Translations under genes and position numbers: made by a program
Source of the DNA: Fervidicoccaceae archaeon
Lineage (GTDB): Archaea > Thermoproteota > Thermoprotei_A > Sulfolobales > Fervidicoccaceae
Reading direction: 5' to 3'
Assembly (NCBI GenBank): GCA_038734945.1
Contig: JAVYOA010000002.1
Location: 186,001 to 250,000, forward strand
Length of the DNA stretch: 64,000 bases
Notes under the pieces: generated by a model
What the model saw: only the letters and a program-made list of their open reading frames with translations
What the model was told of the DNA's origin: nothing
The model's database searches: none
Part shown: in pieces, positions 1 to 8,453 of the stretch
How positions within the stretch are numbered: position 1 is the stretch's first letter
Layout: every line of letters starts with the position of its first letter

Positions 1-1
1 T

Positions 2-328
2 AGGGAGATAACAAAGGGAATAAGCGATGTTGAGGGGGATTCGAGAAAGGGTGTGAGGACTGTTGCTGTTAAATATGGAAGCAGGACCGCCTCATTGCTG
101 GCTTTTCTCTTTTTCCTGGCAGCTATCTCCCTCTCCCCTCTCCCATTTCTCCTGGGCCTAACAAATTTTCCATATTTGATCTTAGTTTCGATAACTGATG
201 CCATGCTTTTCTATTTATCTTTGTTGCTTGTGAAGTTTCCTGATAGGAAAACGGCTAAGATGGTGAAAAACAGAGCACTAATAGCCATGGCAGTTGGCCT
301 CTTGGCTTTCGCTTTGGGCTCAATTTAG
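2..328 (+). CDS. UbiA-family prenyltransferase, C-terminal fragment
   Basis: The window opens inside this gene. The codons ahead of the first Met are open in frame 2 and read the second aspartate-rich motif of UbiA prenyltransferases (DVEGDSRKGVRTVAV, about residues 10-24 of the fragment), followed by three hydrophobic segments (about 33-55, 58-80 and 92-108). In archaea the usual member with this motif is digeranylgeranylglyceryl phosphate synthase, the membrane enzyme that adds the second geranylgeranyl chain to the ether lipid core. The exact substrate cannot be told from the C-terminus. It ends 3 bases from the convergent gene at 332. Confidence 0.8.
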   Translation, partial: REITKGISDVEGDSRKGVRTVAVKYGSRTASLLAFLFFLAAISLSPLPFLLGLTNFPYLILVSITDAMLFYLSLLLVKFPDRKTAKMVKNRALIAMAVGLLAFALGSI

Positions 329-331
329 AAC

Positions 332-763
332 TTATATCTCAATTTCCACATGTGCTGCCGAGCTCATTGGAGGTTCGCTATCCTTTATCTGGGATATTAT
401 GAATTCGTTTGGATCACTCATTGCTTCATCCATACCCAGTACTGCTTGAAGAATATCTTCCTCAGATGGAGGTTTCCCGCTAGCAATGAGGCGGCCATTA
501 ACATAAATTGAGGGAATTTCGGATGTCAGTGGAAATGAGCCTGCACTCAGATTGATGTAAGTGCTTTCCACTTCCACATCAATGAGATAGCTGATTAGGA
601 GCTTTTTTTTAGCTTCAAGAACAGTCATGAGAGCTTGAGAGCTCGCCTCGCTCCAGTCCATTATAATTGCTATTTTTGGAGAAACCTCGCCTCTAAAGCC
701 TTCCGATGGAATGGTGTGGCGAGCAGTTTTCAATTGTCCAACCACCTTCTGAGCAAGAAGCAT
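332..763 (-). CDS. Thioredoxin-fold protein lacking the CxxC pair
   Basis: A 143-residue protein that reads like a glutaredoxin/thioredoxin-type domain. IPSIYVNGRLIASG (about residues 84-97) matches the cis-proline strand-turn of these folds (compare VPTxFVNG). An early strand, KIAIIMDWSEASSQAL, stands where the redox motif WCxxC should be but has Ser and Ala instead, so no redox pair is visible. A thiol oxidoreductase role is therefore unlikely and the real role is unknown. A TATA-like TTTTAAAA lies about 38 bases upstream of the ATG, on the minus strand near 798-805. Confidence 0.65.
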   Translation of the reverse strand: MLLAQKVVGQLKTARHTIPSEGFRGEVSPKIAIIMDWSEASSQALMTVLEAKKKLLISYLIDVEVESTYINLSAGSFPLTSEIPSIYVNGRLIASGKPPSEEDILQAVLGMDEAMSDPNEFIISQIKDSEPPMSSAAHVEIEI

Positions 764-853
764 AACTTCACTATGAAAGATCTCAGGTTTCTTCTAGTTT
801 TAAAAGGGAAAAGACACATTTTTTAAAGAAAAATAAAAAAAGGCTTTGTGCTG

Positions 854-1189
854 TTAATTTGTTTTATCCGATGAAATGAGCTCCTTAAGCTTCTTGTATT
901 CCTCAAGAAAGAGCTTACCCTTCTCTGTAATGTAGACCTTGCTGTCAATAATCAAATGTCCTTCCCTTTCAAGTTGCTTGAGATATTTCATCATTATCTT
1001 ATAATCCAGTAGGGCCCTGTTTGCTAGATGTGTCAGTTTTATGCCATCACTCGGTATTGATGAAAGAATGTCATATATTATTTCCAAATAATTACGTTTC
1101 TGTCTGAGCGGTATTTGCGAGCTTTCCACAAAGTTGATCCTTCTTTCCTCCATCATGAGACCCCTCATGTTTTTGTAACAGTAGCTCAA
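854..1189 (-). CDS. Winged-helix transcriptional regulator
   Basis: A 111-residue basic protein with the layout of small archaeal winged-helix regulators. YLEIIYDILSSI is the first helix, followed by a helix-turn-helix (about residues 52-78) and the wing IIDSKVYITEKGKLFLEEY (about 79-99). The ITEKG-xLFL ending of the wing is typical of archaeal wHTH proteins. The start could be the ATG at 1189 or an internal Met (MMEERR) about 11 residues later. The AT-rich upstream stretch 1190-1266 contains ATGTACAT and a TATA-like run and probably holds its promoter. Targets are unknown; self-regulation is possible. Confidence 0.7.
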   Translation of the reverse strand: MSYCYKNMRGLMMEERRINFVESSQIPLRQKRNYLEIIYDILSSIPSDGIKLTHLANRALLDYKIMMKYLKQLEREGHLIIDSKVYITEKGKLFLEEYKKLKELISSDKTN

Positions 1190-1266
1190 TTACAGATTGT
1201 GTTCTACATAGATATAAAAAATATCAATGTACATGGTATTTTTCACAATAAGTAAAAGTAATATAT

Positions 1267-1698
1267 TTATATTTTCTCTAGAAAATCAAGCGAATAGGCT
1301 TTCTCCGCATCTTCCCTTGTAACTTTCACTCCTCCACTTTCCATTCTTGTTGCCGAATCTAAAGGTACAAGCCTCCATCCCTGCTTTCTATCGAAATATA
1401 CTGCTATTAATCCAATTGCGTTTGAGCCTGCCCTCTTTACCCATTCCAGAACCTTCTCGACCTGATGCTTTTCTATGTAAACAGCATTACTGCTTCTTCT
1501 CGTTTTCACTTCAATAACGAGGATCCTGTTGTTCTTTGCAGCTATTATGTCAGGCTGATAGGTTTTCTTTGCCTTGGCTCCGCTTGCTGGTGCCCTTATT
1601 GTTGCATAACCCATATCCCAGAGCTTCCTGACCAGATCCCTCTCCTTCTGAAATCCCCTTCTTCTGTTCTTTCTGTGATAGTCGCTCATTTTTTTCAC
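1267..1698 (-). CDS. hjc: Holliday junction resolvase Hjc
   Basis: A 143-residue PD-(D/E)XK nuclease of the archaeal Hjc family, which cuts four-way DNA junctions symmetrically during recombination and fork repair. The catalytic set is intact: Glu in GFQKERDLV (about residue 19), Asp in YQPDIIA (about 50), and the E-x-K pair in LVIEVKTRR (about 62-64). A basic N-terminus (YHRKNRRRG) fits DNA binding. Length matches the family, with a short C-terminal extension. It lies 19 bases downstream of the MIP18-type gene and is probably cotranscribed with it. Confidence 0.93.
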   Translation of the reverse strand: MKKMSDYHRKNRRRGFQKERDLVRKLWDMGYATIRAPASGAKAKKTYQPDIIAAKNNRILVIEVKTRRSSNAVYIEKHQVEKVLEWVKRAGSNAIGLIAVYFDRKQGWRLVPLDSATRMESGGVKVTREDAEKAYSLDFLEKI

Positions 1699-1717
1699 AC
1701 TATAAAATAATTTTATG

Positions 1718-2083
1718 TTATTTTTGTTCCTGTTCTCTCTTTATCATTTCCTCTACTATATCATAGCCATATATAGCTTTAAGCTGCTCTCTTCCTTCCT
1801 TTGTAATCATTCTTGGAGACCATGGAGTTGATAAGTCTAACTCTACCCTAACATCTTTTGCCTCTGGGACTCTGTTCCTTATTTCGTCCTCCACGGCAGA
1901 AGATAAACTAGTCATTAGGGGACAAAAGGCTGTTGTTAGACCTAATCTTATGAAGACGTCTCCCTCGTCGCTTATTTTCAGTTCATAAATCAGGCCAAGA
2001 TCGTAGACATTGACAGGTATTTCAGGGTCGTAGACTTGCCTCAGCGCCTCTATGACTTTCTTTTCCAATTCTTCCTTATTCAT
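1718..2083 (-). CDS. MIP18/SufT-type (DUF59) iron-sulfur assembly protein
   Basis: A 121-residue DUF59-domain protein. ALRQVYDPEIPVNVYDLGL (about residues 13-31) is the family signature, followed by LTTAFCPLMTSL with the conserved Cys (about 53) and a C-terminal segment with STPWSPRMIT. Members such as SufT, PaaD and the eukaryotic Mip18/CIA2 help mature iron-sulfur proteins. The archaeal ones are usually assigned to FeS cluster delivery, but the partner is not evident here. The ATG at 2083 has an AT-rich upstream stretch with TATA-like sequence (about 2110-2135). Confidence 0.88.
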   Translation of the reverse strand: MNKEELEKKVIEALRQVYDPEIPVNVYDLGLIYELKISDEGDVFIRLGLTTAFCPLMTSLSSAVEDEIRNRVPEAKDVRVELDLSTPWSPRMITKEGREQLKAIYGYDIVEEMIKREQEQK

Positions 2084-2148
2084 GGTATAACTCCGAGAGT
2101 TTGCTTATCTCTTAAAATAATATATCTTAAATTTATATTTAAATCGGC

Positions 2149-2619
2149 TTATTCTTTGGATATCTCATCAAGAACTTGTGCAAGAAGCCCCCTAACTTTG
2201 TTGATCTTCTCCTGCAGTTTGCTTATTTTCTCTTCAGCCTCCTTTAGTTTTTTCTTAGTATCATCTTCCTCATGAGAGAGGTGAACGTTGGATAGCTCTA
2301 GGATTCCTCCGCTAGCTTTAATCTTTTCATAGGTTTCCTTCACTAGCCTGGATGCCTCAGTCTTTCCACTCAGATGATTTCTAATTGTGACCTCACTCCT
2401 GCCAAGCTCATCTGCAATTTTCTCTACTGTATATCCCCCTCTTTCTCTTGCCAATGAACCTGCTGCCACTACAAGTGAGTCGAGCCAGGTTAATCTATCC
2501 TCTGATGTTCTAATTTTCTCCAATACATCCTCTCTGAGGAGGGTCCCGATCAGTAGAGCGAGCTCAAGCTTCCTAACTTCTTCCTTACCCATCGGCTTGA
2601 GAGGTATGCTCTCGCTCAT
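2149..2619 (-). CDS. HTH regulator with C-terminal coiled coil
   Basis: A 156-residue protein in two parts. Residues ~35-100 look like a helix-turn-helix domain (YTVEKIADELGRSEVTIRNH is the likely HTH pair). Residues ~118-152 form a charged heptad-like coiled coil (KKLKEAEEKISKLQEKINK). The first domain resembles the regulatory domain seen beside KaiC-like ATPases in crenarchaea, but I cannot verify that. No KaiC gene is adjacent. A perfect 14-bp palindrome lies 43-56 bases upstream of the ATG, on a TATA-like element, which would suit autoregulation. It is probably a dimeric DNA-binding protein. Confidence 0.65.
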   Translation of the reverse strand: MSESIPLKPMGKEEVRKLELALLIGTLLREDVLEKIRTSEDRLTWLDSLVVAAGSLARERGGYTVEKIADELGRSEVTIRNHLSGKTEASRLVKETYEKIKASGGILELSNVHLSHEEDDTKKKLKEAEEKISKLQEKINKVRGLLAQVLDEISKE

Positions 2620-2661
2620 TCTATTTCACACCCCCAAAAATCCTTTTTTAACTTTATTTAG

Positions 2662-2675
2662 TAGGTTATAACCTA
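2662..2675. promoter_or_regulatory. 14-bp perfect palindrome in regulator promoter
   Basis: TAGGTTATAACCTA is a perfect inverted repeat. It sits 43-56 bases upstream of the ATG of the HTH gene at 2619 and includes the TATA-like TTATAA. A dyad overlapping the promoter of an HTH gene is the usual layout of an autoregulatory operator; binding itself is inferred. A second dyad, CTGAAA-GAAA-TTTCAG, lies at 2687-2702. Confidence 0.45.
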
Positions 2676-2732
2676 TAAAGATTTTTCTGAAAGAAATTTC
2701 AGTCTAAATAATTTAGGGAAAATAGAAAGAAA

Positions 2733-2948
2733 TCATTCTGATTTTTTCATTTTTCTTTTCAGCAATATGAGAGATAGTGAGGGGGTCATTACTAAGAGAA
2801 TTGCTCCCAAAATAAAGAGAAAAAAGCCAGGTGTTTCATTTAAACCAATTATAACTGAAATTCCTATGAGAAAGAAGGCGATGAGAAAGAAAGGGATCTG
2901 AAGGAGAAAAAAATCTCTAAGTTGTTTTTTTGCCTTTTCTCTACTCAA
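2733..2948 (-). CDS. Small two-helix membrane protein
   Basis: About 71 residues. A charged N-terminus ([13 protein letters not shown]) is followed by two hydrophobic segments (about residues 14-34 and 40-62) joined by a short GLNETPG turn, and a basic tail (KRKMKKSE). I do not recognise a family. I chose TTG at 2948 because it is preceded by GGTGG with 5-base spacing and overlaps the stop of the upstream gene; the frame stays open to a TTG at 2972. It is likely translated together with the CinA-like gene. Confidence 0.55.
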   Translation of the reverse strand: MSREKAKKQLRDFFLLQIPFFLIAFFLIGISVIIGLNETPGFFLFILGAILLVMTPSLSLILLKRKMKKSE

Positions 2949-3756
2949 TTTTACCACCAAGAACTCTAACAATTTCTAGCAATCTTTCCTTAATTTTAAC
3001 AATATCTTTCTGAAGATCCTCGGCACTGTTGGAGGAGATCATTATCTGGACTACTATGTAAGGTTCTCCTTCCGTTCCTCTTGGATGGGTCTTTATATAT
3101 GCCCGGGGAAAATCCCTGACTAATGAGTTGAGATATGGCGCTATTGCTGATTCCATTATCCCCCTTATTCCAAGGGTTTCCTCTGTAACAAGATTTCTAT
3201 TCCATACAGAGAGCTTAGGCTCAATCCATTTCTCGAATATTGAAGTCATTTCCTTGGGAACACCAGGCAGGGAAATAATATAGGAGTTTCTAGCTTTGAG
3301 GAGCATACCAGGAGCAGCTCCAACAGGATTTTCCAGAGGAACAGCGCCTCTGGGCATTTTTGCCATTTTCAGTCTTTCCTCTGTCAACTCCTTCCCCAAC
3401 TTATCATAGTAAGATTTGACCATCTGAAGAGCTGAGTCATTTATCTCAAGCGGAAGAGATAGTGCTCTGGATATCATTGTGAGTGTTGAATCATCATATG
3501 TTGGTCCGAGTCCTCCAGTTGTTATGATTACCCCCACACCTTTTTCTATGCCCCTAATCAGCTCTTCCTTGAATTCTATATAGTCATCTGGAACAACGAT
3601 TACTCTTCTGACAGCATAACCCAGAAAAGTCAGTTTTCTTGCTAGCCAGCTCGCATTTGTATTCTGTGTGAATCCTGTGAGTAGCTCTGTTCCTAGGTTT
3701 ACTATCCAAGCGTTAAAATTTGCTGGAGGTTCTTCGAAGTTGAGCGTATTCTTCAC
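2941..3756 (-). CDS. CinA/MoaB-type molybdopterin-binding-fold protein
   Basis: A 271-residue protein of the competence/damage-inducible CinA N-terminal family (COG1058). The fold's signature is clear: [19 protein letters not shown] near the N-terminus and [15 protein letters not shown] (about residues 77-91), the motif shared with MoaB/MogA. In bacteria the CinA N-domain acts as an ADP-ribose pyrophosphatase; archaeal stand-alone versions are less well defined. There is no C-terminal NMN deamidase domain. The GTG start at 3756 overlaps the glyA stop by 4 bases (GTGA), so the two are translationally coupled. Confidence 0.85.
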   Translation of the reverse strand: MKNTLNFEEPPANFNAWIVNLGTELLTGFTQNTNASWLARKLTFLGYAVRRVIVVPDDYIEFKEELIRGIEKGVGVIITTGGLGPTYDDSTLTMISRALSLPLEINDSALQMVKSYYDKLGKELTEERLKMAKMPRGAVPLENPVGAAPGMLLKARNSYIISLPGVPKEMTSIFEKWIEPKLSVWNRNLVTEETLGIRGIMESAIAPYLNSLVRDFPRAYIKTHPRGTEGEPYIVVQIMISSNSAEDLQKDIVKIKERLLEIVRVLGGKIE

Positions 3757-5060
3757 CCTTTAAGGAGGAGAAGATCATCCACATGAGTAACATCTTTAAG
3801 TGTGTATCCATACTTCCTCTCAAGAAAGGCCCTTCTAAGCTCCTTGACATCTGCGGATACCTTATCTGGATCCTCCTTCAATATCAGTATTCTCTTCATC
3901 AGGTTTGCTATCTCGATCATTTCCCCTTTTCCCATTCCATACCTCGTCATTTCCTGAGTACCGAGTCTTATTCCGCTGGGATTCTGCACAGCATCTGGAG
4001 GATCGTTTGGAAGCAAGTTCTTGTTGGTAATTATGTTTGCCCTCTCCAGGAGCTCAGCGCACTTCGCTCCTCCCCCTTGCTTAGAGACATCAATCACCAC
4101 CTGATGGCTCTGCGTATAGCCGAGGTTCTCTCCAAGAACCTTGAACCCCTCTTCTGCTAGTGCCTCAGCAAGAGCTCTAGCATTGTCCACTATTGCAGAA
4201 GCATATTCCTTTCCAAACTCCATCATTTCCAGATGGGTCACCAATGTAGCTGGGATTCTGTGCAGATGATGATTGCTGAGGAAGTAGGGAAAGATTGTCT
4301 TGGAGACTGCCTTGTAGAGGGATTCATCGCTAAATGCTATCAATCCTCCTTGTGGACCGGGGTATGTCTTATGCGTGCTAGCAGTCACCACGTCTGCTCC
4401 TTCCTTCAACGGATTTCTCCATTTTCCTCCTACTATCAATCCAAAAATATGAGCGGCATCATACACGACTTTAATGCCCTTTTCCTTTGCAGCCTGTGAT
4501 ATCTCCTTCACTGGATGGGGGAATAGATACATGCTTCCGCCAAGCACGACGAACTTGAAGTTCTCCTCTCGCAGCATCTTAACTGCTTTGTCCACATCCA
4601 CATTCATCCTCTCCTCATCATATGGCATGTAGACTTGTGTCATGCCTAGTGCTCCAAGTGTGCCGAACTTCGTGTGGCTCACATGGCTCCCGGCTTGAAC
4701 GGGGGCTATGAGTGCTCTGTCCCCCGGATCCCCTAGAACTCTGAACACAGCAGCGTTAGCTATTGTTCCGCTAATTGGTCTTGTCTCAATGTACTGAGTC
4801 TCGAGAGATTTTCCTATCATTTCTGAGAGCATTATTTCTAGGTCATCAATATACTTTGTTCCCTGATAGTACCTCTTTCTCGGTTTCCCCTCAGCATACC
4901 TGCTCATGAAGTCACTTAGGTAAACAGCCTCTGCCAGCTCGCTCATGACGTTCTCGCTTGCTATTAAGTTGATTGACTCCTTTCTTCTCCATCTGTTGTT
5001 CAAAGCAACTTTTGAGACAACATCATCAAGAATTTTTCTTGTGTCAAACAATATCCTCAC
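3753..5060 (-). CDS. glyA: Serine hydroxymethyltransferase
   Basis: A 435-residue PLP enzyme that interconverts serine and glycine while loading a C1 unit on the cell's pterin carrier (in many crenarchaea a modified folate-like pterin). The PLP lysine is in [13 protein letters not shown] (about residues 229-241), the cofactor aspartate in [10 protein letters not shown] (about 201), and the N-terminal substrate region in [11 protein letters not shown]. Length is normal for archaeal GlyA. The GTG at 5060 is the likely start; an AT-rich stretch with TATA-like TTATTAATAAAA lies at about 5078-5092. Confidence 0.95.
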   Translation of the reverse strand: MRILFDTRKILDDVVSKVALNNRWRRKESINLIASENVMSELAEAVYLSDFMSRYAEGKPRKRYYQGTKYIDDLEIMLSEMIGKSLETQYIETRPISGTIANAAVFRVLGDPGDRALIAPVQAGSHVSHTKFGTLGALGMTQVYMPYDEERMNVDVDKAVKMLREENFKFVVLGGSMYLFPHPVKEISQAAKEKGIKVVYDAAHIFGLIVGGKWRNPLKEGADVVTASTHKTYPGPQGGLIAFSDESLYKAVSKTIFPYFLSNHHLHRIPATLVTHLEMMEFGKEYASAIVDNARALAEALAEEGFKVLGENLGYTQSHQVVIDVSKQGGGAKCAELLERANIITNKNLLPNDPPDAVQNPSGIRLGTQEMTRYGMGKGEMIEIANLMKRILILKEDPDKVSADVKELRRAFLERKYGYTLKDVTHVDDLLLLKG

Positions 5061-5130
5061 CAGATACAGTTTAACAAATTATTAATAAAATAAAATAAGT
5101 ATTTTCATCTGTTCTGAAATTGATACAGTG

Positions 5131-5583
5131 CTATTCACTGCTGCAGTCAGGCTGAGGGACATCGATGTTCTTTATGGGTTTTCCCTCCCTTGTAGGAGGG
5201 GCAAGCCAATCTACAACTTCATGAATTCTTGGATGAACCACTGTTACAATAACGGGACCCAATGGTGATTCATTCTCATTGCTCACAAACGAGATCCTAC
5301 CAGCTGCTAGTGCCTGTTTGTGCATGAGAAAAGTGAGCGTGTCCCCATGGATCCCGCTCAATAAATACTTTCTGGCCGAATCGAGGATCCTCTCTCTTCT
5401 GAGCATGCTATGTAGCTTAGTTAGTGATGATAGGCAGGGGGAGGTTGCTAGAGCAACCCTTCCCATCTCTTCGCCCTCAATTCTTACGTCTGTGGAAGTT
5501 ATTATGGATTCTATCAGTTTCAGTATCACTTCTTCCTTCTCAGTTGGTTTTACAGGTACTTCCACGCGGACTCTGAATTGCAT
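5131..5583 (-). CDS. UPF0201-type RNA-binding-fold protein
   Basis: A 150-residue protein matching the archaeal UPF0201 family (COG1931), which is related to the small exosome-associated RNA-binding proteins. Visible features are the N-terminal strand RVRVEVPVKPTEKEEVILK, a central LHSMLRRERILDSARKYL helix, FLMHKQALAAGRISF (about 86-100), and the ending SPLGPVIVTV. Cellular function is not established. Its start overlaps the end of the upstream P-loop gene by 34 bases, so they are one transcriptional unit. A second protein of the related COG1325 group sits at 29589-30020. Confidence 0.8.
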   Translation of the reverse strand: MQFRVRVEVPVKPTEKEEVILKLIESIITSTDVRIEGEEMGRVALATSPCLSSLTKLHSMLRRERILDSARKYLLSGIHGDTLTFLMHKQALAAGRISFVSNENESPLGPVIVTVVHPRIHEVVDWLAPPTREGKPIKNIDVPQPDCSSE

Positions 5584-6128
5584 TTTTCTATCCTCTCCAT
5601 GTTTTTTTCTAGAGCGATTTCAACATCCCTTTTTGTACCTTCGTTAATGATGAGTGTATCGCACAGCGCCAAGACAGTCCCAAGTCCAAAGGAGAGCTCC
5701 TTCATGTCTCTCTGGAGAAACTCCTCGAACTTCATTGGATCTCCTGGCCTGTTTCTCTCCCTGATCCTCTGGAATCTAAGCCAAGGAGGAGAGTATAAGG
5801 CAACAACATGAATGCAGTTCCAAACTCTTCCGAAATATTTTATTTCATGTATGCTTCTCACTCCATCTATAACAATGGGGGGTTCAGTATCCTTGATCCT
5901 CTCTATCAATAGAGCAGCCACGCCTGCTGGACCGTATTTGCTCCTTATCTCCTCAGCTATTCTTAGCATGTTCTCCTGTGTTTTTTCGACTCCTCTCTCA
6001 TCAGCAATTTCTCTAACCACATCACCCATGCTGAATGATTTATATCCTTTCTTCCTCAGATATGATGTTACGATAGATTTTCCTGAACCAGGCATCCCAG
6101 CCACAAGGACAACAGCTTTACTGCCCAT
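5550..6128 (-). CDS. P-loop nucleotide kinase-like protein (UPF0200)
   Basis: About 192 residues. The Walker A motif VAGMPGSGKS sits near the N-terminus, followed by FSMGDVVREIA (acceptor-site region), VIDGVRSIHEIKYF and a RIRERNRPGDPM LID-like segment. This layout fits the archaeal UPF0200 family, related to dephospho-CoA and adenylate/cytidylate kinases (COG0237); the substrate is not known. The reading frame is open to an ATG at 6167; I prefer the ATG at 6128, which follows AGGAAG and puts the P-loop at the usual distance from the N-terminus. Confidence 0.78.
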   Translation of the reverse strand: MGSKAVVLVAGMPGSGKSIVTSYLRKKGYKSFSMGDVVREIADERGVEKTQENMLRIAEEIRSKYGPAGVAALLIERIKDTEPPIVIDGVRSIHEIKYFGRVWNCIHVVALYSPPWLRFQRIRERNRPGDPMKFEEFLQRDMKELSFGLGTVLALCDTLIINEGTKRDVEIALEKNMERIEKCNSESAWKYL

Positions 6129-6220
6129 GTAGATCTTCCTCATGTGAGCAAGGGAGAGAGCAAACATTCAAGAGCTGGATTTATGCGAAGAGTTAAAAAA
6201 TTTTGACATGAGGAGGGGTG

Positions 6221-6499
6221 CTACTGCTTTCTAGGGGGTGTGCGAGGACGAGAGGGAGTTGGTTCAAGATCTTCATAGCTCTCCTCATGTTCCTGGTAAG
6301 TATCATCTCCAAATTTAAGAAGCCTTTTTTTCTCTGCATATTCTTTTAGAATGTTCTCATCTAGGTCATACAGCCTCCTATCGTCAACATCGATTCCTTT
6401 GCTACGAAGGAAATCCAATAGGTCGTCCAGCAATCCAGCACTGAGAATTATCTCTATTATTTCATCCTTAGAATGAATTTCGCTCATTATTTTCACCAT
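6221..6499 (-). CDS. Small acidic protein of unknown function
   Basis: A 92-residue protein not recognised. The first 60 residues are predicted helical and acidic (LLDDLLDFLRSKGIDVDDRR); the last 25 are disordered-looking and proline-rich (EPTPSRPRTPPRKQ) with a basic end. A second ATG (MSEIHSKDE) is 4 residues in. It lies between the UPF0200 kinase gene and a divergent gene at 6646. The hydrophobic spacing of the helix suggests a protein-interaction domain; nothing more can be said. Confidence 0.6.
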   Translation of the reverse strand: MVKIMSEIHSKDEIIEIILSAGLLDDLLDFLRSKGIDVDDRRLYDLDENILKEYAEKKRLLKFGDDTYQEHEESYEDLEPTPSRPRTPPRKQ

Positions 6500-6645
6500 C
6501 CGAATTCAGCAATGCGAACTTGCCGACTAGAAAAAGGAATCTCTTGCTCAAGGTTTATTAAATTTATTAAAGTTAGTCAAACATAAACTTTCCTCTGTAG
6601 TAGAGTTTTTCTAATCTATCTAGCTCGTTTGAACTCCTCAGCCCG

Positions 6646-7107
6646 ATGGTGATATGTTTGGCCAAGTGCAGCAGAGCAAGACTAATTGAGAACAAATTTG
6701 TATGTGAGGATTCTCAAGAGAGAATAGAGTTCCTGGATGGACTGTACAGGACTAAGAAAGGATCAATGAAGGTTTCCGATGAGGAAGGGAAAGAGCTGGA
6801 CTGGCTGGAGATAATGCGCATCAGGTCTAAAAGTGATGCCAATTCATGGATAATTTTTTCGGTTTATTATGACCTTAGAGAGAGGGGGAGAAGCGTGAGA
6901 GAGGGTCCTTTTCCCAATACGCTGGAGCTAGTTTCTGAGGGAAAGCCCTTCGCTCTTGTTTTTGTCGTTGAGGAAACCATAAAGTTCAAAGTGAAAGTTC
7001 TATCCGATTGGCTCGATCTATCGAGAAGGTTTGGAAGAGAAGTAATTATAGCTATAGTTGATAAGCATGGAGATGTGTCCTATTACACTATGGAGAGATT
7101 CTCATAG
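6646..7107 (+). CDS. tRNA-splicing endonuclease, structural (non-catalytic) subunit
   Basis: A 153-residue protein whose C-terminal half matches the tRNA-intron endonuclease domain: WIIFSVYYDLRERGRSVREG, LVFVVEETIKF, and VIIAIVDKHGDVSYY near the end. The three catalytic positions of EndA-type enzymes (Tyr in the KFGxxFxVY strand, His before the YLVHV strand, Lys in the following helix) are not conserved: the region reads GPFPNTLELVSEGKPFALV. That is the pattern of the structural beta subunit of the crenarchaeal alpha2beta2 enzyme. The catalytic subunit must be elsewhere. Its partner's substrate, an intron-containing tRNA, occurs in this window at 19429. Confidence 0.8.
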   Translation: MVICLAKCSRARLIENKFVCEDSQERIEFLDGLYRTKKGSMKVSDEEGKELDWLEIMRIRSKSDANSWIIFSVYYDLRERGRSVREGPFPNTLELVSEGKPFALVFVVEETIKFKVKVLSDWLDLSRRFGREVIIAIVDKHGDVSYYTMERFS

Positions 7108-7194
7108 CTCTCCATTTATTATGGTTTGTCTCCTAGAAACCTTCTCTCCATCAATTGTTAATTCCCTTCCCTGTATAGCATGATTTTCAGAATT

Positions 7195-8343
7195 CTAATC
7201 GTGCTTGGAAAACAGAAACAGCTTTTTCCTAACTATGAGATCAATTTCCAGGAGATCCCTCTCTAACAGAGGAAGGGTTAAAGCGTTTTTGTCAGTTACT
7301 TTTCCCTCTTCCTGGTTTATTTTCAAAGATTCTATATAGAAAGGTGGATGGATCCTCATTCTCAGGGAGCTCAGAGACGTGATGGGGTTTGAAATTTCTG
7401 CTTTGATTCTCCAACCTCCTTCCTGCTCCGCAATCTCCAGATTTCTCACTAACAAGCTGGGGGGATCTATCCTGACATCCGGTGCGATATCTGAGCAAAT
7501 TGGGATAGGAAAGTCAATTAGAGATCTAAGTCTATGAATTAGGGAGAATTCAGGAATGTGTGAAAATGTCATATATGAGGGGGCTCTGGTTTCGATTATT
7601 ATTTCCTTTCCCTCATCTCTGACGAGAATTCCCTCTGAAGATGCAGCTGTAAATGTTCTAAATGGCATGTTTACTGAGATGAAGTTACTAACTATGCTTT
7701 CATTCAGTCTGTCGCTTACAACGGCGTAGGGCTGTATCCAATAAACTCTTGGATTAACTACGCTTTTTCTTATCGATAATTCTATGTTGGGGTCTACGTA
7801 GTACTCTTTTTTATCTGTATCGGAGAGAAGAAGAGCATTTTCACATAACCAGATTGGAGCCCCCCAATAAGCTGTTTGAAGACAAGAACCTAAGTTTTCT
7901 GCAGAAGCCCACTGAGGAAGTTTTGGACCTTCGGTTCTTTTTTCTCCATCTATTGCGCTTATGCTCTTAGAATCGCTCTTCTTGAAAATAGATCTTCCTT
8001 CTCTCTTTATAAAGAAGAGCTTGTCATCAAACCTAACTGCTGTCCAGGTTTTATAGATATTCGGAAAATAGAGATAGTCAGTATCTGAGGAGCAATTAAA
8101 GTTAAATTTTGCTCTGTTAGGTCTCCAGCCTGTATTTCTTAGAGGATCTTCCTCCTCCAGCCACACTCTTTTGTCCCCATCACACTCTTCAAGAAACTCT
8201 ATATGATCGCCATTCCAATCAACTATACCGCAGATACCTTTGCTGGTTAGCTTTTTCACTATGAGGTTTCCTTCATATGGGTTTCTTCTAATGATCTTCA
8301 GAAGCTCCCTGAAGCCAAGCAATGGATCTTTTTCATTTTTCAA
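7195..8343 (-). CDS. Unrecognised 382-residue protein
   Basis: No family recognised. The protein looks soluble, without signal peptide or membrane helices. The first 40 residues are a helical region (FRELLKIIRRNPYEGN). The middle (about 60-290) is rich in beta strands and aromatic residues with several Trp, Tyr and Cys (AYWGAPIWLCENALLL). The last 80 residues look like a beta-sandwich (VRNLEIAEQEGGWRIKAEIS, LSSLRMRIHPPFYIESLKI). The TTG start at 8343 is supported by GGAGGG seven bases upstream. It is convergent with the endonuclease subunit gene. Confidence 0.6.
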   Translation of the reverse strand: MKNEKDPLLGFRELLKIIRRNPYEGNLIVKKLTSKGICGIVDWNGDHIEFLEECDGDKRVWLEEEDPLRNTGWRPNRAKFNFNCSSDTDYLYFPNIYKTWTAVRFDDKLFFIKREGRSIFKKSDSKSISAIDGEKRTEGPKLPQWASAENLGSCLQTAYWGAPIWLCENALLLSDTDKKEYYVDPNIELSIRKSVVNPRVYWIQPYAVVSDRLNESIVSNFISVNMPFRTFTAASSEGILVRDEGKEIIIETRAPSYMTFSHIPEFSLIHRLRSLIDFPIPICSDIAPDVRIDPPSLLVRNLEIAEQEGGWRIKAEISNPITSLSSLRMRIHPPFYIESLKINQEEGKVTDKNALTLPLLERDLLEIDLIVRKKLFLFSKHD

Positions 8344-8453
8344 CTATAAACCCTCCTAGACTGTGAAGTGCGCATTCTCTTAAAAATTTGTCCTACTTTC
8401 CTTTCAACATCAGGCTATTGTTTAAAAAAAGTTTTTATTGCTGGAGCTTAGAC

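Noticed and set aside
1190-1266. Apparent palindrome around ATGTACAT upstream of the winged-helix gene
   Set aside because: The 8-bp core is palindromic, but the flanking A-run and T-run arms are out of register, so it is not listed as an operator.
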